A program made the position numbers and the translations under genes. DNA of 64,000 nucleotides from Candidatus Villigracilis saccharophilus (GTDB taxonomy: Bacteria > Chloroflexota > Anaerolineae > Anaerolineales > Villigracilaceae): positions 124,001-188,000 of the forward strand of contig JADJNA010000047.1 in assembly GCA_016709305.1 (NCBI GenBank), in the 5' to 3' direction. Every line of letters begins with the position of its first letter. Position 1 is the first letter of the stretch. Positions 1 through 8,213 of this stretch are shown piece after piece. Below the pieces are notes generated by a model that was not told the DNA's origin, made no database searches, and was given only the letters and a program-made list of their open reading frames with translations.

Positions 1-357
1 AGCAAGCGCATACAATTTGGCATGGACGGCTTCTGCATCCAACGCATATCCAAACATTCGTTTGGCTTTGTGGTCATCAGCTTTTGCCTGTTCGAACATC
101 GGTGGATACATGGTAACGGTCTCGTAAGTCTCGCCTTCAATGGCTGCCTGCAAATTATCAGCAGTGGAACCGATCCCCTCCAATGAGGCCAAATGCCCCT
201 CAGCGTGGATCCGCTCTGCCTCCGCAGTGGTGCGGAACAAACGCGCCACATTCGGGAAGCCATCCCTTTCTGCTTTCTTTGCAAATGCGCGATATTTCTG
301 GTTAGCCTGACTCTCTCCTGCAAACGACTCCTTCAGGTTTTCAATTGTGGTTGGCAT
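1..357 (-). CDS. Rubrerythrin, C-terminus cut by window edge
   Basis: The first 119 codons on the minus strand read MPTTIENLKESFAGESQANQ and continue with a four-helix di-iron pattern (E-x-x-Y near residue 20, then AEAERIHAEGH and DAEAVHAKLYA). This is the ferritin-like domain of rubrerythrin, which reduces hydrogen peroxide in anaerobes and microaerophiles. The start at 357 has a GGAG Shine-Dalgarno just upstream (ATAGGAGAT). The second half of the domain and any rubredoxin-like tail lie beyond base 1. The family call is firm; the full length is unknown. Confidence 0.9.
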   Translation of the reverse strand, partial: MPTTIENLKESFAGESQANQKYRAFAKKAERDGFPNVARLFRTTAEAERIHAEGHLASLEGIGSTADNLQAAIEGETYETVTMYPPMFEQAKADDHKAKRMFGYALDAEAVHAKLYALA

Positions 358-711
358 AATATCTCCTATGGACTGACTGGTTTGAGAAATTCTTCACAAT
401 TATTATATCGCAGCATCTCACACTATTCAACGTGAGATGAATAAGCCCGAACAGTTGTCATGTCAACCACAGGAAACATGCTTCAGCGGCCGTAGAATCG
501 ATCTGGGGAAGAATGCTGCGGAAAAAAATATCCCGCAGCATGACACATCTTTTTAGCCATTATTGAAGTTATTCAACCTGATGTTCTTGAATACTTCACA
601 CACCTGTATTTGCACTCCCCTCGTGTATCCTAATGCTGGAGAGATAAAAAAAGTAGTTTCCAATTTTCGTGGAAACTACTCTCGCATTTTGTGCAATTCA
701 GACTGATCTAT
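358..711. other. Intergenic region between rubrerythrin and aquaporin
   Basis: There is no convincing gene here. It holds the upstream region of the rubrerythrin gene, a hairpin at 513-541 (9-bp arms ATGCTGCGG/CCGCAGCAT around an A-rich loop) of unknown role, and the aquaporin terminator at 652-680. Confidence 0.6.
645..680 (-). terminator. Rho-independent terminator of aquaporin gene
   Basis: A 10-bp stem AGTAGTTTCC/GGAAACTACT (652-661 and 671-680) is followed on the minus strand by a T-run, 30 bases past the aquaporin stop. Confidence 0.85.
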
Positions 712-1434
712 TTAGGCTTCAGCGGGAATTTCTTCAGCATCATCCATTTCGTCTTCATCATCTTCGATTATTTCATCTTCGCTTTTGAAAAAATTATAGA
801 CAAGCACCGCAAGTGTTGAACCGATCAATGGACCGAAGAAATAGATCACGTATGTATAAACATTTGAAAAGCTCGGGAGGGCAAAAATCGCCGGACCGAA
901 AGTCCGCGCAGGATTCATGGAAGCGCCTGTAAATGGCAATCCAGCCATGATGGCAAAGGCATATGTCATACCGACCGCCAACCCTGCAAATTCGCCGCGC
1001 TTGCCTGAAACAACGGTATGCAAAAATGTGTTAACGAGCAGGAAAGTTAAAATGACCTCGACACTCATCGCCATGATAGGAGCCGCATCCGTCAGCGCTC
1101 CCACTGTCGCGCCGGGGTCAATGGTGGCGCCAACCACGCCCACAAAAAGCTTAAGCAGATACGCCGCCAATGCCGCGCCTGCGAATTGCGCGATCCAATA
1201 AAATGCGGTCTGCGCCCATTTAATGGTACCGTTCAACGCGAGGCCAAACGTTACAGCCGGGTTCAGGTGTGCGCCCGAGATATGTCCGTAGGCATAAATA
1301 AAGACGGCCAAAACAAACCCCTCCGCAAGCGCGATACCGACCAGCCCGGCATTTACGATCGCCGCTCCCATCCCCACGAACACAAGCGTAAAAGTCCCGA
1401 TAAACTCCGCAACAAACACTTTCACATTAGACAT
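712..1434 (-). CDS. Aquaporin / glycerol facilitator family channel (MIP)
   Basis: A polytopic membrane channel for water or small neutral solutes. Both NPA boxes are present (GAHLNPAVTFG and GASMNPARTFG), with six hydrophobic segments and the usual ~240-residue length. Start chosen at 1434 (MSNVKVFVAEFIGTF) because GGAGAAAATA precedes it; an upstream in-frame start at 1470 lacks a good ribosome site. The C-terminus carries an unusual acidic tail of about 22 residues (Glu/Asp-rich), probably cytosolic. The Arg after the second NPA fits the selectivity filter. The sequence does not separate AqpZ-like from GlpF-like specificity. Confidence 0.9.
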   Translation of the reverse strand: MSNVKVFVAEFIGTFTLVFVGMGAAIVNAGLVGIALAEGFVLAVFIYAYGHISGAHLNPAVTFGLALNGTIKWAQTAFYWIAQFAGAALAAYLLKLFVGVVGATIDPGATVGALTDAAPIMAMSVEVILTFLLVNTFLHTVVSGKRGEFAGLAVGMTYAFAIMAGLPFTGASMNPARTFGPAIFALPSFSNVYTYVIYFFGPLIGSTLAVLVYNFFKSEDEIIEDDEDEMDDAEEIPAEA

Positions 1435-1489
1435 TATTTTCTCCATAAAAAAATGATTTGAGGGATACAACCCTCATGACTTCGATACG

Positions 1490-2413
1490 CTACGAAAAAG
1501 ATGTCCATTCACGCGCACCGGCGAGGAATGACCTGCCCGACATGACTTTCTTGCCTGCGGGTTGAATTTCCTCAAGAACCAGTGCGCCATCCGCAGACAT
1601 GACAGCGGGGCTGCCCTCGAAGACGAACCTGCTTCCGCTAGCCAGTCCTTTTTCGATGTTGACAACGGATGCGTGCGCCACCTTGAGTGGATTCCCGTTC
1701 CATTCAAACCACGCGCCCGGCCACGGATTCATCGCGCGCACACGTCGTTCCAATTCAATGGCTGGCTGTGTGAAATCCAACAAGCCATCTTCTTTCTTCA
1801 GCATGGGAGCATAGGTTGCGCCTTCTGCGGGCTGAGGTTGTGCCTTTAGTTTTCCAGAAATGATATCCGAAAGATTTTCGTTAAGTAGATCCGCTCCCAG
1901 TGTGGATAATATTCCTAAAACCGAACCAGTCGTATCTTCAGATTTGAGGCGGATGGATCGCTTAACATATGTCGGACCGGTATCCAATCCCACATCCATT
2001 TTCATGATGGTCACACCCGTCTCTTCATCACCTGCCAATATCGCAGCATTGATCGGAGCCGCCCCCCGCCAGCGTGGAAGTAATGAGGCGTGTACATTGA
2101 CGCACCCAAACTTTGGAAGTTCAAGCACGTCTTTTTTCAGGATCTGACCAAAAGCGGCAACAACAATCAGGTCAGGCGCCCATGCTCGGAGTTGCTCCAT
2201 CGGTTCAGGCAATCGTAATTTTTCGGGCTGGATGACAGGAATATGAAGAGCAAGGGCTAGAGGTTTTACAGGCGGCGCCTTCAATTCCCTTCCGCGGCCC
2301 GAAGCGCGGTCTGGCTGCGTGACGACGCCAACAACTTGATGTGAATTTGCCAATGATGATAGGGTGGGTAAAGCAAATTCAGGGGACCCCATGAATACAA
2401 CGCGAATGGACAT
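1490..2413 (-). CDS. fmt: Methionyl-tRNA formyltransferase
   Basis: Transfers formyl from 10-formyl-tetrahydrofolate to Met-tRNAfMet for translation initiation. The N-terminal Rossmann-like catalytic domain shows the conserved block NVHASLLPRWRGAAPI (catalytic Asn and His) followed by GVTIMKMDVGLDTGP (catalytic Asp). The C-terminal OB-like tRNA-binding domain is present, ending near QPAGKKVMSGRSFLAGA. Length 307 residues is normal. The usual partner def (peptide deformylase) is not adjacent; the gene is a single minus-strand unit with aquaporin 55 bases downstream. Confidence 0.96.
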   Translation of the reverse strand: MSIRVVFMGSPEFALPTLSSLANSHQVVGVVTQPDRASGRGRELKAPPVKPLALALHIPVIQPEKLRLPEPMEQLRAWAPDLIVVAAFGQILKKDVLELPKFGCVNVHASLLPRWRGAAPINAAILAGDEETGVTIMKMDVGLDTGPTYVKRSIRLKSEDTTGSVLGILSTLGADLLNENLSDIISGKLKAQPQPAEGATYAPMLKKEDGLLDFTQPAIELERRVRAMNPWPGAWFEWNGNPLKVAHASVVNIEKGLASGSRFVFEGSPAVMSADGALVLEEIQPAGKKVMSGRSFLAGAREWTSFS

Positions 2414-2577
2414 GAGTTTGATTTTAACATATACATAACCCTTGAATAAAATTACCTGCCAGGCCTAAAAGGAGAAAAGGATTACCAGTACTCATGGATA
2501 TTTATCTTGGTTGCATGATAAGGGGATTGGTTGTAAAATAATAAAAATTCAAACCAATCTATTCGGAGGAGTTAATT

Positions 2578-2889
2578 ATGTCTCAAGAACCAATGTCCCC
2601 TGAGATCACCAGTGATGATAAGTTATGGGCAATGCTCGGCTATCTCATCCCTATCATCGCTCTCGTTGCTCTTTTTATGGAAGATAAGAAAAACCGTCCA
2701 TATGTTAAGTTTAACGCGGTCCAATCTTTGGTAGCAACCGTTGTGCTTTCTATCCTCTCGACAGTTACCTGCGGATTTGGCGCTGTCCTTTTCCTCATCA
2801 TGCTGTGGTGGGCCTATCAGGCTTATCAGGGTCAGGATGTAAAGATCCCGATGATCTCTGATTTTATTCGCAATCAAGGTTGGGGATAA
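2578..2889 (+). CDS. DUF4870-family small membrane protein
   Basis: A 103-residue protein with the DUF4870 (Tic20-like) layout: a short hydrophilic start (TSDDKLWAMLGYLIPI), a first membrane helix, a basic cytosolic loop (EDKKNRPYVKFNAVQSL), and further helices ending in WWAYQAYQGQDVKIPMI. Function is unknown. Strong Shine-Dalgarno GGAGGAG is 7 bases before the ATG. It is monocistronic, facing the LCP gene across a shared terminator. Confidence 0.85.
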   Translation: MSQEPMSPEITSDDKLWAMLGYLIPIIALVALFMEDKKNRPYVKFNAVQSLVATVVLSILSTVTCGFGAVLFLIMLWWAYQAYQGQDVKIPMISDFIRNQGWG

Positions 2890-2904
2890 ATTTTCCGAAA
2901 TAAT

Positions 2905-2938
2905 AAAAAAACTCGCGGCATCAGCCGCGAGTTTTTTA
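2905..2938. terminator. Bidirectional terminator
   Basis: The stem ACTCGCGGC/GCCGCGAGT (2911-2919 and 2924-2932) is flanked by an A-run on the left and a T-run on the right. It therefore serves the DUF4870 gene (+) and the LCP gene (-). Confidence 0.92.
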
Positions 2939-2959
2939 TTTAAACTAGTTTATTAAGAT

Positions 2960-4399
2960 TTACGGGATATTACCTGCAATATCAGAACCGATCCTTATTT
3001 CGATGTCCACGGTGGAGGCCGGGTCCGAGACGAATTTGATCTGTTTATCTGTGAACCCGAAAGTGGTCTGCAGGTACTTCACTGTGTAAAGTTTGGAGCC
3101 GTACACGATCACAGTGGTTTGAGAGTATGCTTCTGCCGCAGAACCTACTTCCGTTACATTCATGCCCTGAGACTGAAAGTATGTGCCTGCACGCTGGTCA
3201 AGACCGGGGGTAAAAGTACCATCCAACACGCGCACACGAGCCGCTTCCTCACGCATCAAGGCGGGAATATCACCCTGCGCGATCGGGCTGAGCGGACCGG
3301 AAGATGTAAAGATCTCATCGCGCAAAACACGGATCTTATCCGCAATCGGCTTCATAATGCTGGCATTCTGTCCGCCAAGAGTGACATTATCAAATGTCAC
3401 CATGGTGGTATCGATCACGCCGGATTTAATACTGTCTCGAGAAATATCTTTGGCAAGCACAGCCAGCTTAAGGGCATCTTCAAAGGGCATGTTGGTATGA
3501 ATACCATATGACAGTTCCTGATACATTTGCGGCGCTTTGGCGATCAGGGATGGAAATACCTCAGGGTCAAACACCTTTTTCTGCAAGGCAAGAACAACTT
3601 CCTGCTGGCGTTTGGCGCGGTCAAAATCACCGCCTGAAGTGTGGCGGTTGCGGGCATAAGCCAGCACCTTCCAGCCCTGGCAAAGTTGTCTTGTACCGCC
3701 CCAGGTAAGCTTAAAGTGATCAGTACCTGAGCCGACCGGATCAAGGATCATATCTTCAGTTGGATTGACATCGATACATCCAAGCATGTCAACCACATCT
3801 GTGAATACAGCAAAATCAACCTGTAGGAAATAATCGACTGGAACACCGATGAAGTTGGAAACGGTCTTCATGGCAAGCGCAGGACCACCACCCGGCAGCT
3901 GCGCACCTTCTCCGCTGGAATAAGCAGTGTTAATACGGCTGTATCCGAAGCCGGGGATATTCACCCACATATCACGCGGAATGGATAACATACCCGCAGT
4001 TTTGGTAAGCGGATCGATCGTGATCAGCATCATCGTATCGGAACGCGGAGGACCATCCTGTGCTTCAAGGTCACGGGCATCCAAGCCAATGAAAAGGATA
4101 TTGATGCGGCTCGCGCCATCCCAGGCAGGCGGCAGATCAACAACAGGAGCAATAACCGGCGTGGGGGGTAGATCTGCAGGGACAATGGGCGTGCCCTCAG
4201 GATTAAACTGACTGGTCCCATTTGATTGACCACATTGGGCGGGAGCGATCCCCGGCAAATTGGTTAAATTCCAACAAGCGGTCAGGTTCCCCACAAAAAT
4301 ATACGCACCTACACTTAGTGCTATTGTAAAGATCCAAAAGACCAACTGTCCAATGGATAACTTTGGAAATCTTATTTTCTTCAAAGAGTCACGATTCAT
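2960..4399 (-). CDS. LCP (LytR-CpsA-Psr) family cell-envelope protein
   Basis: Predicted to transfer lipid-linked glycopolymers onto the cell wall or act in related envelope assembly. Layout: short basic cytosolic start, one membrane helix (about residues 20-42), a Pro-rich linker, then the LCP domain with its typical blocks (NILFIGLDARD, RSDTMMLITIDP, SIPRDMWVNIPG, RINTAYSSG, FDRAKRQQ) holding the pyrophosphate-binding Arg/Asp residues. A C-terminal LytR_C-like domain begins near RVRVLDGTFTPG. Start taken at 4399 (MNRDSLKK), since longer in-frame starts run into the HEAT gene. Last gene of a minus-strand envelope run. Confidence 0.9.
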   Translation of the reverse strand: MNRDSLKKIRFPKLSIGQLVFWIFTIALSVGAYIFVGNLTACWNLTNLPGIAPAQCGQSNGTSQFNPEGTPIVPADLPPTPVIAPVVDLPPAWDGASRINILFIGLDARDLEAQDGPPRSDTMMLITIDPLTKTAGMLSIPRDMWVNIPGFGYSRINTAYSSGEGAQLPGGGPALAMKTVSNFIGVPVDYFLQVDFAVFTDVVDMLGCIDVNPTEDMILDPVGSGTDHFKLTWGGTRQLCQGWKVLAYARNRHTSGGDFDRAKRQQEVVLALQKKVFDPEVFPSLIAKAPQMYQELSYGIHTNMPFEDALKLAVLAKDISRDSIKSGVIDTTMVTFDNVTLGGQNASIMKPIADKIRVLRDEIFTSSGPLSPIAQGDIPALMREEAARVRVLDGTFTPGLDQRAGTYFQSQGMNVTEVGSAAEAYSQTTVIVYGSKLYTVKYLQTTFGFTDKQIKFVSDPASTVDIEIRIGSDIAGNIP

Positions 4400-4413
4400 T
4401 ATTTTGTACAACC

Positions 4414-4977
4414 TTATGGCTTGCCGTATATCATATCCAATCCGAGTTTCTGCAAGCCTTCCTGTGCCCAATATTGCAGCACAGCGGATTCTTCATTTAG
4501 AACTTTCATCATCACAGGGATCGCGCGATGATCTCGTATATCGGATAATGCACGCAACGCCAAAATTTGGACGCCCATCGGCGCCCCTTTCATAACCTCA
4601 AGCAAATTCGGTACCGAAGGGCTTCCGATTTTAACAAGAGCAGTTCCCGCCAGCCCCGCTGTCAGTGCATCCGCATCAAACAGGCTCTGGCTCAATGCAT
4701 CAACCGCGCTTTCATGAGGGTGATTGCAGAGCGCCAGCGCTGCAGCGGCTCGGACTTCCGGGGCTGAGTCGCTGAGGAGCGGAATCAGTTCCTCGCTTCG
4801 CGTGTGAGGCGAAGCAGCGAGGGCGCGTACCGCCCACCAGCGAGAATCAGCATCCTCGGCGCGAGCCAATTCCAGTAAAGCTGGAATCGCCGTCATTCCC
4901 AACTCAACGATCGCGGGAATGGAATTTTCTGCGCGGACATCGTCTCCGCTGGTTAATTCAGCCAGCAGTGCGTGCAT
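4414..4977 (-). CDS. HEAT-repeat protein
   Basis: A 187-residue all-helical protein built of about five HEAT/PBS-type repeats, visible as recurring DADSRWWAVRALA, APEVRAAAALALC and HRAIPVMMKVL units. Such repeats are protein-interaction scaffolds; no catalytic residue is seen. Start chosen at 4977 (MHALLAELTSG), two bases after the stop of the Trm112-like gene, so translational coupling is likely. The LCP gene starts 14 bases downstream. The precise role is unknown. Confidence 0.8.
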   Translation of the reverse strand: MHALLAELTSGDDVRAENSIPAIVELGMTAIPALLELARAEDADSRWWAVRALAASPHTRSEELIPLLSDSAPEVRAAAALALCNHPHESAVDALSQSLFDADALTAGLAGTALVKIGSPSVPNLLEVMKGAPMGVQILALRALSDIRDHRAIPVMMKVLNEESAVLQYWAQEGLQKLGLDMIYGKP

Positions 4978-4979
4978 TT

Positions 4980-5198
4980 TTATTTGGAAGGCGGCGGAAC
5001 TGGAAGCGCGTCTTGCGCGGTGTTGACCCACTTATCCCCTTCGTCGATCAACATGACGGGGATGTCGTCCACGATCGGGTACTTGCGGCTGCAATCCTGA
5101 CAAACAAGCCACGTATCTTTATGCAAGACCAGCAGGCCTTGCTTTTCGCGCACGCAGTTTGGGCAACGCAATATTTCAAGAAGTTCTGTGCTAACCAT
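4980..5198 (-). CDS. Trm112-like / UPF0434 zinc-ribbon protein
   Basis: A 72-residue protein starting MVSTELLEILRCPNC, with a CPNC...CQDC zinc knuckle and the typical YPIVDDIPVML strand of the Trm112/YcaR family. Eukaryotic Trm112 activates methyltransferases; the bacterial function is uncertain. The start at 5198 is fixed by AAAGGAG upstream. It sits between the VanW gene and the HEAT gene on the same strand. Confidence 0.88.
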   Translation of the reverse strand: MVSTELLEILRCPNCVREKQGLLVLHKDTWLVCQDCSRKYPIVDDIPVMLIDEGDKWVNTAQDALPVPPPSK

Positions 5199-5248
5199 AG
5201 TTTCTCCTTTTACTAAAAAGATTGTACCATGTGAATTCAGGTCGAATT

Positions 5249-7129
5249 TTAATTGCTGGGCGAGAGGCATTGATTGTTTTTTCTGGCTTTTTTCTCGGGG
5301 TCTTCTGTGTCAGGCCCATACTGACAGATCGCCTGCCACGGTTGGTAATGAGTTTGGAATTGATCTGTAAAATAAACCTGTCCATTGATCCAAACCGTAC
5401 GGGTGACATTGACATCTGCGCCCTGTGCGGCGTAGTCAATTTGCTTGATCTCGTTCTTTCTTAATTCTGAATTCTCTTCGAAAAGCGGTTCGGGCGGCGG
5501 AACGACATTGGAAGGCCCGGTCGTTTCCCATGTGACACTGCGCCCATCAGAAGTGGAGTAAAGTTTCCAGGTAATGGTACGCGCACCAACATTGACGTAG
5601 GTTTCCATCAACAACCACGAAGATGTGTCATTCACAAATTTGAAATCCACAAGCGGAAAGTAAACGGTTGCATCCATACCGGCAAAATTCGTGTCAACTG
5701 ATCCGCTGGCATCCATTTCATAGTATGAAACCCGATATGCATGGGAATATCTCTCAGCAACAGGATAACCTGCAAAGAATACGGTTCTGAAAAGGGTGGT
5801 GCTGACCTGACAGACGCCTCCACCCACCCCTTTGATGGTGCGCCCGCCATAAATGATCAGCGCCTCGGCAAATCCGTTTTCAAGACTCACGTCACCCAGC
5901 ACACTGCCCATGGAAAATGTCTCGCCGGGCGCCACCAATAATCCATGATAACGCTCAGCAGCAGCGACAATATTCTGGATGCGCGCATCGCTGGAACCAT
6001 AGAAATAAGTGGTCTGTTCACCGACCAATTGCACGACGCCTAATTCCGCGCCGGTGGCTGTATCAGCTACTGCGGGTTGTTCTTCTGAAACTGAAAGCGC
6101 AATCGTATGCTCTCCACGCAAGAGCGCCTCATTGATGGCAGTGATGCTGGCTTCGACATCCATGGAGCGGCCAATGGTTGAAACAGCGATCGGCTCGATC
6201 TGACCGGAGCCATCGTTAAATACAAACCTCGCATTATCAGGTTGTCGGTCTACAAATGTTTTTAATTCTGTCAGGGTATTCCGCAATGCCACACGATCCA
6301 GCCCAACCTTCATCTGGGCTGTGCCGCTGGAATCATCGATCGTCACACCAAGCATGTTCACCAACACAGGGACATCGTAGGTCCACGGACCAGGATCCCC
6401 TTCACGGAAATTCGGAAGCGTGAGAGTCAACGGCTGGCTCAGGATCCGGCGAGCAGCTTCTGCCTGGGAAGAGACATCCAGCAATTTGGGGGCGGATTCT
6501 TGAATAACGAGCGCCACTTCGCCATCTCGGAAAGATTGCAGTTGTGCGCCGAGGTAGATCAGGGTCGCATCAAGATTAAGGAAACGCCCCAATTGACCCG
6601 GCTCGGCAATAACATTCGTACCGTCCACGCGCAGGCTGGCCTCAAGAACAGGTTTATCCAACTGAACAGCTATATTTTGCAAATAGGTGTACGCCACACG
6701 TTGGTCAAAGATGATCACAGGCGCAACATCCGAACCCAGTCCGCCCGCTCTAACTTGACTGGCGAGTGCGCCAAACACACCGCCGGAACGCCCGTATTTA
6801 TAGGCAGCCAGTGAGCTCGCGGATGGATCAAAGACCATCCCCAGTTCCGCAGGAGATGCGACCCATAATTTGTCTGCATCACGGAATAATATTTTGCCGG
6901 TAATGGGATAGGACAAGGTTTGGTTTAACTTTAACGCTGCATCATTGGGAGCGAGGCCGGAAAGATCCACGCCTGCCACAGAAACACCTGGGAAGATGCG
7001 TCCGGCATAAAATAGTTGATATCCCAAAGTCCAGGTTAGGACAATGGCAAGAAATAAAAAAAGTCCACCAACCAAGACGGCGATGATTTGCCTCGGAAGG
7101 TCGCGCCTGATAATAAATTTGGCATTCAT
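5249..7129 (-). CDS. VanW family protein with peptidoglycan-binding-like repeats
   Basis: A 626-residue envelope protein. One N-terminal membrane helix (residues ~14-36) is followed by two extracytoplasmic PG_binding_4-like domains (GVSVAGVDLSGLAPNDAAL start) and then the VanW domain, recognised by FSMGSVLGDVSLENGFAEA and the conserved VGGGVCQVSTTLF. VanW proteins are common in Gram-positives and Chloroflexota next to cell-wall genes; the biochemical function is not established. The C-terminal ~80 residues carry a G5-like strand (NVTRTVWINGQVYFTDQF). First gene of the run toward Trm112, HEAT and LCP. Confidence 0.9.
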   Translation of the reverse strand: MNAKFIIRRDLPRQIIAVLVGGLFLFLAIVLTWTLGYQLFYAGRIFPGVSVAGVDLSGLAPNDAALKLNQTLSYPITGKILFRDADKLWVASPAELGMVFDPSASSLAAYKYGRSGGVFGALASQVRAGGLGSDVAPVIIFDQRVAYTYLQNIAVQLDKPVLEASLRVDGTNVIAEPGQLGRFLNLDATLIYLGAQLQSFRDGEVALVIQESAPKLLDVSSQAEAARRILSQPLTLTLPNFREGDPGPWTYDVPVLVNMLGVTIDDSSGTAQMKVGLDRVALRNTLTELKTFVDRQPDNARFVFNDGSGQIEPIAVSTIGRSMDVEASITAINEALLRGEHTIALSVSEEQPAVADTATGAELGVVQLVGEQTTYFYGSSDARIQNIVAAAERYHGLLVAPGETFSMGSVLGDVSLENGFAEALIIYGGRTIKGVGGGVCQVSTTLFRTVFFAGYPVAERYSHAYRVSYYEMDASGSVDTNFAGMDATVYFPLVDFKFVNDTSSWLLMETYVNVGARTITWKLYSTSDGRSVTWETTGPSNVVPPPEPLFEENSELRKNEIKQIDYAAQGADVNVTRTVWINGQVYFTDQFQTHYQPWQAICQYGPDTEDPEKKARKNNQCLSPSN

Positions 7130-7200
7130 GGAAAGGATTATAACGAAAAAAACGATTTCGTTTGTGATAGGTATATAAGATTCTTATTAGGGAAAATAAA

Positions 7201-7231
7201 AGAGCCTCGGATTTTTATCGAGGCTCTTTAT
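7201..7231 (-). terminator. Terminator of homocysteine methyltransferase gene
   Basis: The stem AGAGCCTCG/CGAGGCTCT with a 9-base loop is followed on the minus strand by TTTATTTT, 16 bases past the stop at 7247. Confidence 0.9.
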
Positions 7232-7246
7232 CATTGATTATCAAAT

Positions 7247-8125
7247 CTATTTGACTGCTTTCGCAATTGCCGCGATATGTTCGGGCGTATTTCCACAGCA
7301 ACCACCCACAACCTTCGCTCCCAACTCAACATATTTCTTTGCATAATTCCCCATATCTTCGGGGGTCATATCGTAGACGCCCTGCTCAGTCTGAATGTCC
7401 ATGTGTGGAACGCCCGCATTTGGCTTGACCCACAACGGAAAATTCGGCACTGTTGCCGCATATTCCTTGACAACAGATTCCATATTCTCAAGCGTTGTCC
7501 CGCAATTTGCGCCGATCATCACCGCGCCCATTTCAGTGTACCGTTTGATTACATCCTTCGGCTTGACACCCATCATGGTACGGACGCCGCGATCATAGCT
7601 GAAAGAGACAACGATCGGCAGATCGGTCACAGAACGTGCTCCTTCAAACGCCGCATTGGTTTCTTCAAAGGAGAACATGGTTTCGATCAATAATAAATCC
7701 ACACCACCTTCGGCTAATGCCTTGGCTTGTTCTGCAAACGTGGCTTTTACATCCTGTGGTTCAAGCGGACCGTAAGGCTTAAGAAGCCCGCCCACGGGTC
7801 CCATGGAACCAGCGACCAGGCCATTGTTGAGAGAGGCGGCTTTGCGCGCGATCTCAACAGCCCGCATATTTACCTCAGACATTCGATCCTGATATTTTGA
7901 ATCCTTCATTCTCATGCGCGTCCCGCCGAAGGTACAGGTGAGAATAATATCCGAGCCTGCCTGGGCGAAAGAACTTGCCAATTTCAAAAGTGTATCGGGA
8001 TCATCAATAATGAGATCCTCTGGCGGCTTGCCGGGCTTGAGTCCCATTTTCTGTAAATTCGAACCCGTTGCCCCATCCGCAACAAGGATCTCCCCGCCGT
8101 TCAATCTTTCCAAAAATTTATTCAT
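7247..8125 (-). CDS. Homocysteine S-methyltransferase (MetH N-domain / BHMT-like)
   Basis: A 292-residue stand-alone homocysteine-binding barrel. The glycine-rich start (LVADGATGSNLQ), the first zinc Cys in MIGANCGTT and the paired zinc Cys in GGCCGNTPEHI are all present. These enzymes activate homocysteine thiolate on zinc for methylation by a methyl-corrinoid, betaine or another donor. Start chosen at 8125 (MNKFLERLNGGE) from the GGAGAGCAG ribosome site. Downstream of the RACo gene on the same strand, which suggests the donor is a corrinoid protein encoded elsewhere. Confidence 0.9.
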   Translation of the reverse strand: MNKFLERLNGGEILVADGATGSNLQKMGLKPGKPPEDLIIDDPDTLLKLASSFAQAGSDIILTCTFGGTRMRMKDSKYQDRMSEVNMRAVEIARKAASLNNGLVAGSMGPVGGLLKPYGPLEPQDVKATFAEQAKALAEGGVDLLLIETMFSFEETNAAFEGARSVTDLPIVVSFSYDRGVRTMMGVKPKDVIKRYTEMGAVMIGANCGTTLENMESVVKEYAATVPNFPLWVKPNAGVPHMDIQTEQGVYDMTPEDMGNYAKKYVELGAKVVGGCCGNTPEHIAAIAKAVK

Positions 8126-8140
8126 CTGCTCTCCTTTTTT

Positions 8141-8203
8141 ACCACAAAGTGTCACAAAGGAAAACCTTAGTGCGCTTTAATGACACTTTGTGCCCTTTGT
8201 GGT
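8141..8203. repeat. Nested inverted repeat between RACo and methyltransferase genes
   Basis: Two inverted pairs overlap. ACAAAGTGTCA (8144-8154) pairs with TGACACTTTGT (8181-8191), and ACCACAAAG (8141-8149) pairs with CTTTGTGGT (8195-8203). The arms share bases, so only one pairing can form at a time. No T-run follows on the minus strand except a short one before the ribosome site. The role is unknown; it may tune read-through or be a dispersed intergenic repeat. Confidence 0.6.
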
Positions 8204-8213
8204 GAATGGTCTT

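Noticed and set aside
3119..3511. A plus-strand open frame of 130 codons inside the LCP gene
   Set aside because: Antisense to the conserved LCP domain and without domain or ribosome-site support.
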